From: Phoronis australis
Lineage: Eukaryota; Phoronida; Phoronidae
Direction: 5' to 3'
DNA: 64,000 nucleotides
NCBI GenBank assembly: GCA_002633005.1
Contig: NMRA01000017.1
Span: 1,444,944-1,508,943, forward strand
Made by a program: the position numbers and the translations under genes. Below are positions 42,901-51,114 of the stretch, piece by piece. Numbering within the stretch: position 1 is the stretch's first letter; each line of letters begins with the position of its first letter. Under the pieces are notes generated by a model. That model was not told the origin of the DNA. It made no database searches and worked only from the letters and a program-made list of their open reading frames with translations.

Positions 42901-44382
42901 CACAGACGGTGTCCAATGCCGTGAGTACACCTAAACACGTTGGTGACGCAGCAACTGAGCAATTGAGAGTAGGCGCTATAACACGTATTGTTGCGTTATT
43001 CATTCCGTTCTCTATAGGGCAATTATGATGGTGAAGGTATATTCATCACTTCTGATCTCCTGAAATTTAGCCACCAAACATTCAGTTGCCCTTTTGTCTA
43101 GTGCGCGGTTTCTTTGAAAATCTCGTCTGCATTGTCCTTATATCAGAAGCACCAATTTTGAGGAAAGGTAGACCTCAATGAACTTTATTTGCTTTAATTT
43201 GCTGATGCTATTGTTCAATTTCATTCATATTTAAGTCAAAAGAATCTCCCACCCCTTCTGTTTGGCTACACCACTTAAAAAAAATGTATGGGAAAATCAT
43301 ATAAAATACAAATTTAGGATGAAATAGAGTGGTTTTTGGACAAACCTGCTTATTAATGTAGCTATAAGCCATCTTTCATCCAAAAAAAGTGAACTTTTGA
43401 TTTAAATCGCTTTTGATTTAAAGTGACAACAGACAGTTGGTTATCCCCCAAGACCATGTTTGGCACATAAAATGACGCACCATTACAAGGCAACTTGTAG
43501 ACCCTGGTCTCAAGCAGAAACAAAAATGTTTTTTAGATGCCTAGAAATCACCTGCAATTTGACCAATTCCAAAACTAAGTGGTTTAAATCAATACGTGGT
43601 TTTGTGAAGGTAGGCGGTTATACAGCCTCTTGGAATGTTTGGCACCTCAGTTGTACAAATTGAAACTGAACATAGTTTGCTTATTTTAGATCCGACCTTT
43701 TAAGAAGGCCCACTTTAACAGAGACAAAGACACAGAATTACTTCACTTGTCAAAATACTTGAAGGCAATCTCATCTGAAAAGGATTTCACTGAACTAAAC
43801 CACAAGAAGTGGGAAAAGTAAGTTATCTGCCTGGTTGTACTAGAATAGTGTTATTGGAGATTCAGGTAATGTTTTACATATTATTTGATACATGAATGCC
43901 ATAACAGTATAACCTTCTAGGTTTTGCTTTAAGTTCTCCCCATCTGTCGGAGCTATCTGATAAAGCGCCATGAGTTCATTTTCAGTAACCACAATTCCTT
44001 GAAGTCACTGACAGAAGCAACCCTTGAGCATACCAGAATTGAAAGCTCGGTCCACTTCAACATGCTTTTTGGTGTAACCTTCATGAGATTTATTGGAATA
44101 CATATATGAGATCTATAGGCCAACCACTGTTGTGCGTCCTTGTGGCGGTATCATTTTTGACACACATCTTTTTCTGTCCGACTGTTTTAGATTGACTGTT
44201 TACCCATCACTGTCAAAAATGGCATGTTAATGGTGCAGTGTTGGCTGCAATATGGTTTTATGATGTTGAGTGGCATAAAGGGATTTGCCTATTTTGTCTC
44301 ATTCAGGTATCGACCAGCCAAACGACAAAGATTAAGTGAGGAAGATGCTGATGTACATGAAAGCAATAGCAGAATTAGCTAA
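18831..44382 (+). CDS. UBLCP1: UBLCP1, ubiquitin-like-domain CTD phosphatase 1 (gene span, nine exons)
   Basis: Joined exons: 18831-18990, 25596-25687, 28239-28324, 31462-31577, 33824-33922, 37602-37738, 39023-39136, 43690-43817, 44307-44382. All splice phases agree and give 335 codons plus TAA. An N-terminal ubiquitin-like domain (about 1-80, ending [14 protein letters not shown]) is followed by an acidic linker and a HAD/FCP-type phosphatase domain with the catalytic motif DIDYT (D145, D147) and the distal acidic pair FDD (D253, D254). The known family member dephosphorylates the nuclear 26S proteasome, binding it through the UBL domain. The C-terminus (after WEKYRP) is longer than in the human protein, as I recall it, and has a basic AKRQR patch that could be a nuclear signal. 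Start 18831 (MAHNLD) is preferred over the in-frame ATG at 18798 because it aligns with the usual family start. A poly(A) signal lies at 44573. Confidence 0.95.
18991..19044. other. Start of UBLCP1 intron 1
   Basis: Intron 1 runs 18991-25595. It is filled by repeat sequence, listed separately. Confidence 0.8.
19045..19465. repeat. Composite repeat, left part (blocks A and B)
   Basis: Block A (about 19045-19170, with TTTTGTTTTGGTTAGGA and GTATTTTGCTTCATTCAGG) reappears inverted at about 22330-22475. Block B (about 19205-19465, with TATTACTGCAGGTTCACTAG and CAGCAGTATAAATAAAAG) reappears in direct orientation at about 22085-22315. The order is A-B here and B-A(inverted) on the right. Confidence 0.75.
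19525..21195. mobile_element. Putative DNA transposon with CAGGGATAT ends and CAGAT duplication
   Basis: CAGGGATAT at 19525-19533 is inverted as ATATCCCTG at 21187-21195, and both sides are flanked by CAGAT (19520-19524 and 21196-21200). Subterminal sequence is rich in CTACTCGCCCAGC and GGCGAGT phrases on both sides, as in transposon ends. No transposase was recognised (frames of 90 codons or fewer), so a non-autonomous copy is likely. The short ends and 5-bp duplication could in part be chance. Confidence 0.45.
22085..22510. repeat. Composite repeat, right part (block B then inverted A)
   Basis: Partner of 19045-19465. Block B is colinear and lacks a few short segments. Block A is on the opposite strand, ending near CTAACCAAAACAGAAAAAG. 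Confidence 0.75.
22590..22930. repeat. Dispersed repeat family R1, partial copy 3
   Basis: Aligns with 18210-18440 over its first part and with 40600-40960 over its whole length, including GTCAGATTTTATTTG and TATTTAGTAT/ATTCAGCTTTG-like segments. It is 5'-truncated relative to copies 1 and 2. Confidence 0.7.
23222..25140 (+). mobile_element. PHD-finger / endonuclease LINE fragment (CR1/L2-like), broken
   Basis: The first open part (23258-23635) encodes a PHD zinc finger (C-x2-C pairs PCGTC and ACETC, then WFHAAC, then WHCAVC) followed by RPLRFLIIN, the start of an AP-endonuclease domain. After the MITE at 23636-24186 the endonuclease continues in other frames with stops ([18 protein letters not shown] near 24210-24270). 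It then continues at 24670-25095 with [24 protein letters not shown] and [16 protein letters not shown], the linker before the reverse transcriptase. The RT itself is missing after about 25140. An old 3'-deleted copy, inactive, within UBLCP1 intron 1. Confidence 0.82.
23636..24186. mobile_element. Non-autonomous hAT-type MITE inserted in the LINE
   Basis: Ends are CAGTGCTGTAGTGG (23636-23649) and CCACTACAGGACTG (24173-24186), inverted with 13 of 14 bases matching. Both sides carry the perfect 8-bp duplication ATTTAAAT (23628-23635 and 24187-24194). An 8-bp duplication with CAGNG-type ends is the hallmark of the hAT superfamily. It is 551 bp without coding capacity. Removing it rejoins the LINE endonuclease region. 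Confidence 0.9.
25141..25595. other. End of UBLCP1 intron 1
   Basis: Degenerate LINE-derived or unassigned sequence, ending in the acceptor TTTTTCTTCCAG. Confidence 0.5.
25596..25687 (+). CDS. UBLCP1: UBLCP1 exon 2
   Basis: Residues 54-84: [18 protein letters not shown] and [12 protein letters not shown], the end of the ubiquitin-like domain. Acceptor CTTCCAG, donor GTAAGA. Confidence 0.93.
25688..26049. other. UBLCP1 intron 2, first part
   Basis: Nothing recognised besides intron sequence. Intron 2 is 25688-28238. Confidence 0.5.
26050..26695. mobile_element. Long-arm foldback element in UBLCP1 intron 2
   Basis: Two ~300-bp arms face each other around a 22-base loop (26357-26378). GTCAAAAATCAA (26345-26356) pairs with TTGATTTTTGAC (26379-26390). 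GATTTTCTTTTAAGGCCT has its inverse AGGCCTTAAAAGAAAATC, and CATAAAACTACATATTTT has its inverse near 26630. Identity falls toward the outer ends. No coding capacity; superfamily not assigned. Confidence 0.85.
26696..28238. other. UBLCP1 intron 2, remainder
   Basis: Short frames only. A small hairpin (AGCTCGTACA..TGTACGAACT) lies near 28017-28041. The acceptor is TTGTTTTCAG. Confidence 0.5.
28239..28324 (+). CDS. UBLCP1: UBLCP1 exon 3
   Basis: Residues 85-112 and two bases of R113: the acidic linker [20 protein letters not shown] followed by EDEIAIEN. Donor GTACTT, atypical. Confidence 0.9.
28325..29129. other. UBLCP1 intron 3, first part
   Basis: No feature recognised before the reversed BEL/Pao relic. 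Intron 3 is 28325-31461. Confidence 0.45.
29130..30380 (-). pseudogene. BEL/Pao retrotransposon pol relic (integrase), antisense to UBLCP1
   Basis: Read on the minus strand from about 30380 down: a pre-integrase region with stops ([12 protein letters not shown]), a Cys-poor remnant of the zinc-binding part with [14 protein letters not shown] and [11 protein letters not shown] (about 30034-29855), then the integrase core (29794-29480: [38 protein letters not shown]). Next comes [19 protein letters not shown] (29450-29390) and the C-terminal [12 protein letters not shown] motif (about 29190). Several stops and frameshifts; inactive. No LTRs recognised at its ends. Confidence 0.85.
30381..31461. 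other. UBLCP1 intron 3, remainder
   Basis: Minus-strand frame 30772-30482 (96 codons) may be more degenerate BEL sequence but has no motif that proves it. Acceptor TTTTATTCTAG. Confidence 0.4.
31462..31577 (+). CDS. UBLCP1: UBLCP1 exon 4 (catalytic motif)
   Basis: Residues 113-151, including [13 protein letters not shown], the HAD DxDxT catalytic loop (D145 nucleophile, D147 acid/base by family analogy). Donor GTAAGA. Confidence 0.95.
31578..31795. other. UBLCP1 intron 4, first part
   Basis: Unremarkable intron sequence before the solo LTR. Intron 4 is 31578-33823. Confidence 0.5.
31796..32407 (+). mobile_element. Solo LTR with heat-shock-element-like promoter, in UBLCP1 intron 4
   Basis: Bounded by TGTCAG at the left and CGTGACA at the right (TGTCA/TGACA inverted ends). 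Flanks AATTT and GATTT agree in four of five bases, consistent with a worn 5-bp target duplication. Inside: an HSE-like site at 31903, TATAAA at 32053 and poly(A) signal AATAAA at 32301, in the order expected for U3-R-U5. Its first ~330 bases align with 58953-59280. No internal retrotransposon genes adjoin it, so it is read as a solo LTR. Family not identified. Confidence 0.72.
31903..31915 (+). promoter_or_regulatory. Perfect heat-shock element in the LTR
   Basis: GAACTTTCTAGAA matches GAAnnTTCnnGAA exactly, the trimeric binding pattern of heat-shock factor. It sits 150 bases before TATAAA (32053) and is identical in the second LTR copy (59080-59092). Two degenerate neighbours in this copy (near 31950 and 32000) correspond to better sites in the other copy. 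Confidence 0.6.
32408..33823. other. UBLCP1 intron 4, remainder
   Basis: AT-rich intron, nothing recognised. Acceptor TTGTTTGTTCCAG. Confidence 0.5.
33824..33922 (+). CDS. UBLCP1: UBLCP1 exon 5
   Basis: Residues 152-184: [20 protein letters not shown] then [13 protein letters not shown], part of the phosphatase core. Donor GTAAGT. Confidence 0.94.
33923..34984. other. UBLCP1 intron 5, first part with left inverted repeat
   Basis: Intron 5 is 33923-37601. 34236-34293 (TATTTGATATGAAATTCAAG, GGCGACTAAAATTCAAGAAC) has an inverted partner at 37276-37333, and the pair flanks the pseudogene at 34985-37030. Confidence 0.55.
34985..37030 (-). pseudogene. PIN-like / Cys-rich multi-copy protein, degenerate copy antisense in UBLCP1 intron 5
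   Basis: Read on the minus strand from 37030 to 34985. Helical region [47 protein letters not shown]; a [20 protein letters not shown] segment; [20 protein letters not shown]; a [13 protein letters not shown] segment. Then [59 protein letters not shown] (PIN/FEN-like core), a [10 protein letters not shown] remnant and a C-terminal cysteine-rich part [21 protein letters not shown] near 35080-35000. This organisation matches a protein family I recall as widespread, uncharacterised and multi-copy in marine invertebrates. At least six frame changes and several stops make this copy non-functional. Flanking inverted repeats suggest it moves as part of a transposon. Function unknown. Confidence 0.7.
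37031..37601. other. UBLCP1 intron 5, end with right inverted repeat
   Basis: 37276-37333 is the inverted partner of 34236-34293. Acceptor CAACATTGCAG. Confidence 0.55.
37602..37738 (+). CDS. UBLCP1: UBLCP1 exon 6
   Basis: Residues 185-230: [45 protein letters not shown]. Donor GTGAGA. Confidence 0.94.
37739..39022. other. UBLCP1 intron 6
   Basis: AT-rich, with no transposon or gene recognised. Confidence 0.6.
39023..39136 (+). CDS. UBLCP1: UBLCP1 exon 7
   Basis: Residues 231-268: [14 protein letters not shown] then [20 protein letters not shown], with the second acidic HAD motif (D253, D254). Acceptor TTCTAAAAG, donor GTAAGA. Confidence 0.95.
39137..40079. other. UBLCP1 intron 7, first part
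   Basis: Intron 7 is 39137-43689. A 124-codon frame at 39587-39961 has no domain and is not called. Confidence 0.45.
40080..40960. repeat. Dispersed repeat family R1, copy 2 (longest)
   Basis: Covers everything seen in copies 1 (17750-18440) and 3 (22590-22930), so it approximates the family consensus length (about 0.9 kb). Non-coding; ends not defined by a clear target duplication. Confidence 0.7.
40961..41694. other. UBLCP1 intron 7, middle
   Basis: Short frames only; nothing recognised. Confidence 0.4.
41695..42640. mobile_element. Head-to-head pair of Penelope-like element 3' fragments
   Basis: The right arm (+, about 42140-42640) encodes the end of a Penelope RT ([37 protein letters not shown], then [20 protein letters not shown]) and the GIY-YIG endonuclease start ([19 protein letters not shown]). 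The left arm (-, 42113 down to about 41695) is an inverted copy of the second half, with [19 protein letters not shown] and IKDHRNPN. About 200 bases (42114-42315) separate the paired arms. Frameshifts and stops in both; inactive. Confidence 0.82.
42641..43689. other. UBLCP1 intron 7, end
   Basis: AT-rich intron, nothing recognised. Acceptor TTATTTTAG. Confidence 0.5.
43690..43817 (+). CDS. UBLCP1: UBLCP1 exon 8
   Basis: Residues 269-310: [42 protein letters not shown]. Donor GTAAGT. Confidence 0.95.
43818..44306. other. UBLCP1 intron 8
   Basis: No feature recognised; acceptor GTCTCATTCAG. Confidence 0.6.
44307..44382 (+). CDS. UBLCP1: UBLCP1 exon 9 (C-terminus and stop)
   Basis: Residues 311-335: [20 protein letters not shown] then NSRIS and TAA 44380-44382. 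The basic AKRQR followed by an acidic serine-rich tail appears to extend past the usual family end. Confidence 0.9.
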
Positions 44383-44572
44383 CTAAAAAGCTTTAAATGG
44401 AAACCGCTACTTGTGTTTTTGTTGGATAACTCTTGCTGCGATGTTTACTTCCTAGACAAATCATTATGTATTGCTTTAGACTGGAGATTTGTTAAGTGCT
44501 CTTAGAACACATTAAATGTTATTTAGCCGGCTACCTTTGGCAGCCACTAAATATTAATGATTGCATCTCAAC

Positions 44573-44578
44573 AATAAA
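44573..44578 (+). terminator. Poly(A) signal of UBLCP1 (candidate)
   Basis: AATAAA about 190 bases after the UBLCP1 stop, a normal 3' UTR distance. Confidence 0.55.
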
Positions 44579-46445
44579 TCTCTCTTGTTGGCTCATTCTT
44601 ACAGTTTGTATTACATTTACACTGTTTACCATGAACATTAGGATACAGGTCAGTGCCCATTCTCTCTCTGCTCAAATCATTGTGTATGGTAGTGTTTAAA
44701 ATTGGTGCTTTTAGTGGCATAAAACTGCAAATTCAAAAGTGATTATACTGGTTTGAGAGGGTTTATTGCGCTAAAAGTATCAGGGAACAATGCAATTTGA
44801 CTGAAAAGGCAAAGACAATTGCCTAACACACAGATGAGTTAAAAATGCTGGAAACTATGGCTATGACATTCCCGAAAATGTCACCACTGCTGAGGACAGT
44901 GACAATCACATCAAGGCTATCACAAGGACATTGATGATGACAGATGTGAGCTTGAGATTAAACATTGAGTCATTGCAGGTGAAGGCTTATACAGTGCATG
45001 TCAATAGATGAGACAGTGTGGAATGATCAGTTGGTAAAAGGACAATCATCAGAATATCTTAATTACATCATTTTTTGGTTATTGTAAGATTAAAGAAACG
45101 GGCAATCGCCGCACAAATAAAAAGTTCATGTTCACTCAACCTTTCATCTATTCCTAAGCCATCATCAGGATAGTATATGCAATAAGACAGCAAGTGTTGA
45201 ATACCATTCAAGTAACGTCCATGTAGTGAAAAGTGAGTAGCAAGGGATACAGGGAATAGTAAGTAAGTCATATTAAGTATGATGGTGCCGCGACTATTTG
45301 AATATGCTATTTGCTTGAGGACTATTTCACGTCCATTTTAACTAAATATTCCTTAGTAGTGGCTAGTAGATCACCTTAGTCAAAAAAAGACAAATACATA
45401 GAGTGCATAACATTAATTCTTGTGGATGACCCCAAGATGGAATGGTGAGGCGTTCACCACTTTTGGGAACACCAAAAACAAAAAGAAGTGAATGTAACAA
45501 AAAGAATAGATAATTGACATCAGTGAGTAAGTAATACTGATATTTGAGAAATCATAGGAAATAAATTTTAAATAACACTAAAGGAGAACTTTGTGGCGAA
45601 CATTCTATTAATTCTTAAACCAACCAAGTTGGGCTGATACGATCTTGAAGTTTTGCCGAGCCGGCAAGTGGGAGAGTGGGACAATGAGCGCATGCACCAT
45701 TTTCAAATTCGCAATTTTAGGGTTGGGCAACCTCAATAAAGTTGACCCCTTAGTTTATTTTTCGTTTTTGCCTACTGGACACGGGAAATGATATGTTCTG
45801 CCTATACAATGCGTACATGTACACAGTTGCGTGAACACCTGCAATGCATATAGACGTATACAGTGGAGCTTACTTGTGCTGGATAACGGAATATCACTGT
45901 TAATGTCCTCAAATCTCCAAAGGTGGATCATTCCCCATTGAACCCATAACCCGCATGTCATGACTTATTGTTCCCCAGATAGTATCATTCAAAAATTAGA
46001 AACAGGAACTATAGCGACACCTGTATCATCTGCATTCCGTCAAATTATGTTGCACTCTAAAAAAAGTCATTCGTGTAAATGATACGTGACAAGGTGCCTA
46101 CGATGAACATGTGTGGAACAGTTGTTGAACCCGCCGGAACGAAAATGATCGAGTGATGCAGGCTACTAAGCCTGAGAATGATCATTAAGCTTATCTTAGA
46201 CAAGTTTTCGAATATATTGAGAAACGGGATCAGATAGAAATGGGTGTAAGTATCGACTGGAGTAAGGATCATCTTTTTTATGGGTACACATAAATATATG
46301 TGGGTGCAATTGCCGTCTGTCCCGGCGACCGTGTCCGCTGAAGTAACTCCTAAAAGGTTTGTAGGATATTGTTCAAATTTGGCGGATGTGTTCCTATGAA
46401 GATGGTCATATGATGACCCGACTACAGCGGCCTCCTTAGTCGATG
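44579..46445. other. Intergenic, nothing recognised
   Basis: Frames of 80 codons or fewer without motifs on both strands. Confidence 0.4.
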
Positions 46446-48143
46446 AGCGCTCCCAGCCTAAAATATAGGGGGGCTCGAATCTTTCTATGTGCGGATCGAC
46501 CTTTCACTGAAAGAAATGAACGAGGAGTAAAAAGAAAGAAAAATGGCCACTTTAGGTTCACGTCCACGAATTTTATATCTGCGCCGACTTCCCGTGGATT
46601 TTGTGCACTTTCGTCTCGTTTACTCGGACTTTTTTGTTTCACTGAGGTGAACCTTTTTGCCCAATTCTCCAAATTGGGAACCCCCGGGTGCGTCCATTCT
46701 TAGTGCGAGTAACCTTTGTTTTTAAGTTTGCCTATGTATCTTCGGAGTTCCTTGATGAGAGTTTTCATGAAATTTGGCAAATGGGAAACGACGATGCCAT
46801 TTCATTTTCCGACGGCCATTACATCACATTGTGTCCCTTTTTGTTATTTTCAGTCCGTTTTCTCAGTGGCATCCCCCTGATCTCTACATGTATATGCCAA
46901 GCCGCTCAAAAGGATCATGAAAATTAGTTGCAGGTACGGGTACGTACTGAGTAGATATGTTCCGAATCATTGACGATAAGACTGTGGCTGACGTTGATAG
47001 TTTCGGACGGGTCCCAGTACTCTGCTTCTCACTATATAGTGGCATTTTTTGCATCCAAGGCTGCATCTCCTTAAGTATTTGAACTGGGATCTTTGTGAAA
47101 TTCGGCAGCTTTGGAGCAATCGAACTATAGCTGTGCCCCCTAAAATATTTATAGTGGCAATTTTTATCTTTTTACGTTTACCTCTGTAGCATGACTTAGT
47201 GAAATTTGGCAAATAGGTTTCCATTTTCGAACGGATTTGGTGTATTTTGCACCTCCTAGTGGTCATGTTTATTATTTCAAATTCGTCTTTGGCGCCGCCA
47301 ATTACTATCCGTCAAATTCAGTAGCCTAGTTCAAAGGATCGAAACTTAGTGGTTGCGAATCCTAATGACTGAGAAGGCCATAACTGACGCTGATTTTCGG
47401 ATAGGTGCAACAACTGTGACGTGCCCTTATGGTGATTTTATTTTTTGTGACTATGGTTGTAGCTATAGACATCTGTCTAATGCCTCAGCCCTTGATTCAT
47501 TTGCAGGACTAGTCCTTTGAGTCTGTAGGCCGACAGCCACAGCCCACGACGTTTTAGCCGTCTTTGACTACCGCTGTGTCACCTACTAGTGGCAGTTTTA
47601 GTTCTTAAGTTTGACTCTGTATCTTCAGAGGTCCTTGAATTCATTCACTAAATTGTTAGGCAAGTTTCTGTTATAAGAACTGCAACACCGTTTTCATTTT
47701 GGGATGAATGCGAGTTCTGTGTTCTCTGCTTCTGCATGTGCAAAACTACCCAGAGAATCGTTGTAAAAAATGGCATATTTGTTAGCACTTACGAGAGCGC
47801 GACTGCTGCTTCTAGTGAACACCTTGCGAGATCACAATATAGTATATTCCTATTGACTTGACAAGGACGGATTCGACTACTGTGCCTCCTAGTAGGGGGC
47901 CTATTTGTTTTTTACGTTTGCCTCTGCATGCAAGCACCCAGGGGGGGGCTCGAACGAGCCCCCCATTTGGCGAAGTGGGTAAAAAGGTCCGCCTCAGAGA
48001 AACAAAAAGTCCGAGAAAACAAGACTAAAGTCCACTAAAAAGGCGCCGACGCACAGTTTTTTTAGTCCTCCCGCTTTTTTGTTAGCAAAAGATCCACTTT
48101 GTCAAAGATTCGAGCCCCCCCATATTAAAGGCTGGGTAAGCGC
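46446..48143. mobile_element. Inverted-repeat element with internal diverged tandem units
   Basis: The left arm (46446-46690: CCCAGCCTAAAATATAGGGG, GGCTCGAATCTTT, CTCGGACTTTTTTGTTTC, GAACCTTTTTGCCCA) is inverted at 47936-48143. Between the arms, phrases such as GTTTGCC..TATGTATCTTCGGAG, GAAATTTGGCAAAT and ACCTCCTAGTGG recur at about 46730, 47170, 47600 and 47910 as diverged units. No transposase seen. The arms differ by small indels, indicating age. Confidence 0.7.
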
Positions 48144-48612
48144 ATGCTCTGTATCGTTGGTGTTCCTTTACACCTTCCCAATTTCGGACGGAATCTAATG
48201 ACCATTTTTAAATTATGATACTAAAAATACCCCTAGAACCACACCGCTTGCAGTGCGGTCCTTGATGCACTTCATCGCTCCACGTTGCTCTCACGCTGAA
48301 TACCAAAGTTAGCGGTTTTCATGTTCTCGGGGAAACTGGTTGGCGAAATGTATTTAATTGAATAACGCAGTGTTCTCAGGTACCCGGTGATGAAGGGTAA
48401 ACCGCTGTCGTCTTGAGCTGAAATCAAAGGAGGTTTTCCAGCGAGATTATCTTTTTTCGCAGTATGTCATCGTGGCCGCAAATAGCCTTAGCGAGAAAAG
48501 AATTTATATTTTTTCTGATTACATTGGAAGACACTAGTTGATGGTAACTGCTAGTTTTCCGTTGAGCCACTCTTTAAACGTATAAATTAGACGAACCCAT
48601 AAGAAAATATTC
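48144..48612. other. Short intergenic gap
   Basis: Nothing recognised. Confidence 0.35.
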
Positions 48613-48667
48613 AGTAGGATCCAAAAGGATCCTATAGGATTCCTATAGGATCAAGATTTCCTATAGG
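48613..48667. repeat. CCTATAGG palindromic repeat block, left of LINE
   Basis: Repeats of AGGATCCTATAGGATTCCT type. Ends in GATTTCCTATAGG (48655-48667), which recurs on the far side of the LINE as GATTTCCTACAGG. Confidence 0.75.
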
Positions 48668-51114
48668 GAACGGGTCTGGCTTTTCTCCTGCGTTTCATCC
48701 AGCAAAGTGACCACAGTGATGAATCTGAAAGAAACCTCCTCATCCAAACAACTAGATGGACTTTGCAAGACAGCTGAACAGGACAGTCAATTCTCTACAG
48801 CAGAGGTTGCGGATGCTATCAAAACTTGCAAAGAGGGTGCCCCTGGCCCCGATGGCGAGAGAGTCCTGAAACTCAAGTCTTTGCCTGACTTTCTGCTGGC
48901 TGTTGTGAAGTCCTACAACGTCAGTTTGGCCACTGGAATCATCCCTCACATCTGGACAGATGCCTTCTTAATTCCTGTACCAAAACCTGGAAAAGACCAT
49001 CGTGCACTCAAGGGATATCGCATCATAGTGATGCAGAACGTCATTGGAAAAATCCCTGAAAGGATCATGGCGCAAAGAATCACCAAGTTAATTGAACCCT
49101 GGCTCCTCCCAGGAATGGGTGCTTATCGACCTGGTAGAGATTCATGGGCCAACGCAGCTTCTGTTGCGGATGAGATATGGCAAGGTTTTGAAAACAAAGA
49201 AAACACTCTCCTCGTTGGCCTTGATCTAGAAGATGCGTACAATTCTGTTCAACTTCCAAAACTTGCGGATGGCATGCTTCATCTCGGTATTCCTGTACGA
49301 TGCATTAGATGGGTGATGAGTGCCCTCAACAGCCGGCGATGCATGCTAAAACATCGTACATGGCGTTCAGAATGGGTATCTGTCAACACAGGCTTACCCC
49401 AAGGTTCACCTCTGTCCCCAGTGCTGTTCAATATCTACACCCTCCCACTCGCCAGACTGAACCGCGCTGACTGCCGACTTCGCACCTTTGCAGACGACAT
49501 GCTGCTGTCATCGCAAGGACAAACACATCATGAGATTCTCCACAAAGCACAGTCTTCATTGATAAAAATATGCGAGTTTTGTGCTACCAGCGGAATGAGC
49601 TGCAATGGAGACAAATGTGAAGCTCTCTTCTGTACTCTGGACAATCGCCTCAGTGTTGATGATTTCCCTTGCCCTACCTACGATGGGAAGTTGATTGCTA
49701 CATCTGACCACATGCGTCACTTGGGTGTAGAACTTGACCGCAGGCTCAACTTCACAACTCAAGTTAACAGTATGATCAGCCGTGCCAACAGAGGAATCAA
49801 TGCCCTTAGGGCTGCGGCTGGTCGGAAGGCGGAGGAAAGGCACCTCGTCATGCTTTATAAAGCCCTGGTCACTTCGATCTTCGACTACGCTCTCCCCATG
49901 ATCAACATCAGTAAAAATCAAATCAACAGACTTGAGAGGCTCCAGAACATTGGTCTTCGCGTCATCACTGGATGTACGAGAACTACGTCAGTCACAGCAT
50001 TACGTTACCTTGTCGGTATTCCCAGCATTGCAGACAGACAATCCCTTCTACAAGGTATTACTGTAGCCAAGGCTGTTCAAAGCCCCTTCCATCCATTACA
50101 CAGTCAAGTGAAGACTGCACTTGACAGGTGCGTGAACCCCGTCCCTGCAACAGAAACTTATGGACTTCGTCCTAGACCTTTTCGCAATGCCTCCCACCAA
50201 AGACTTAGCAGGTGCTCGTGGACTGTCGCTGCTGTTAACGCAACCATGGGTCTCATCGGCGAACACATGATCGCGCAAGATGCTGCTTGGCTGCCAGTAC
50301 AAGAACTTGGTGAGGAACCGAATGTCATCATTGCTTTCAACAGGGAAGCTCGGGAATGGCCTCCTGGAGTAGCCCAAGCATTGTGCCGTCAGCAATGGCG
50401 TGATCTTGGCGGTATTAATGCCATCATTGTAGCAACTGATGGATCCTTCGATGGTGAAACTAATCGTGCGGGATGGGGTTATCAAATACGCTGTGCTAAC
50501 AACGTCATTGCGGAAGGTAGTGGCTGCCACCATGTATACACAAGCAGTACGCGGATGGAGTTTGAGGCTATACAACGTGCCCTAACTAAGCTGTCACTCC
50601 TAGACCTGGAGAATCACACCATTATCTTTGCCACCGATTCTATGGCAGTGTTGATGAAAGTTTAATCTGGAAACCTCCCAGCCAACTGGGGTGTCTTCCG
50701 ATCACGCCATCCTCATCATGTAGTGATCTGATCTTTCGTACCTGATCACGCCGGTGTCTTGATTAATTAGCATGCAGATTACCTCGCTGGCTCATGCACC
50801 ACCAACCAACCCCTCTACTTATATTCGGCTGACGTTAAGCTGCTGGCCCGCAAACGCAACCTCGAGCAGACTGCATCCCAACTGGCTGAGTTCAATGGTG
50901 GCAGCCGACTGCTCGAAGCCGGTATTATTTATGGCCATGCTGCGAAGAGTCACAAGAAGAGCCGTGCCCGAGTGCTGTCTTATCGAATGCTTACAGGCAA
51001 CGTCAGCCCTGGAGTTCTGCGCCTTCTGCTGTCACGGGGATGGTCTGGGGAGGGGATTAATGCACCAGCATATCCCCAATGATCCTGTCCGTGACAGGTA
51101 TTACAGGTATTACA
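48668..51114 (+). mobile_element. I-superfamily-like LINE (RT plus RNase H), 5'-truncated
   Basis: Coding body 48707-50665 plus a degenerate 3' part to about 51090. It is flanked by GATTTCCTATAGG / GATTTCCTACAGG, probable target duplications 13 bases long, although the host sequence is itself repetitive. It ends with a doubled GGTATTACA tail motif. It is inserted in a CCTATAGG-type repeat region. Confidence 0.8.
48707..50665 (+). pseudogene. LINE reverse transcriptase / RNase H open frame (truncated)
   Basis: 652 codons open from a GTG-initiated point (first ATG 48719). No true start is shown because the 5' end is missing. RT motifs in order: APGPDG; DAFLIPVPKPGKD; a YRIIVMQNVIGKI segment; GAYRPGRDSWANAA; LVGLDLEDAYNSVQLPKL (first catalytic Asp); NTGLPQGSPLSPVLFNIY; and TFADDMLL with catalytic FADD at 49487-49498 in place of YADD. 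Then HLGVELDRRLNF and the LYKALVTSIFDYALP thumb. The RNase H domain starts at IIVATDGSFDGE (about 50425) with catalytic D, a mid-domain E in TRMEFEAIQRAL, and a third Asp in FATDSMAVL. TAA at 50663 cuts the domain. HAGV and ADYLAG-like remnants continue in other frames to about 50810, so the protein is probably inactive. The RT frame itself is intact, suggesting a fairly young copy. Confidence 0.88.

Noticed and set aside
46443-46703. 86-codon frame as a gene
   Set aside because: It coincides with the left arm of an inverted-repeat element.
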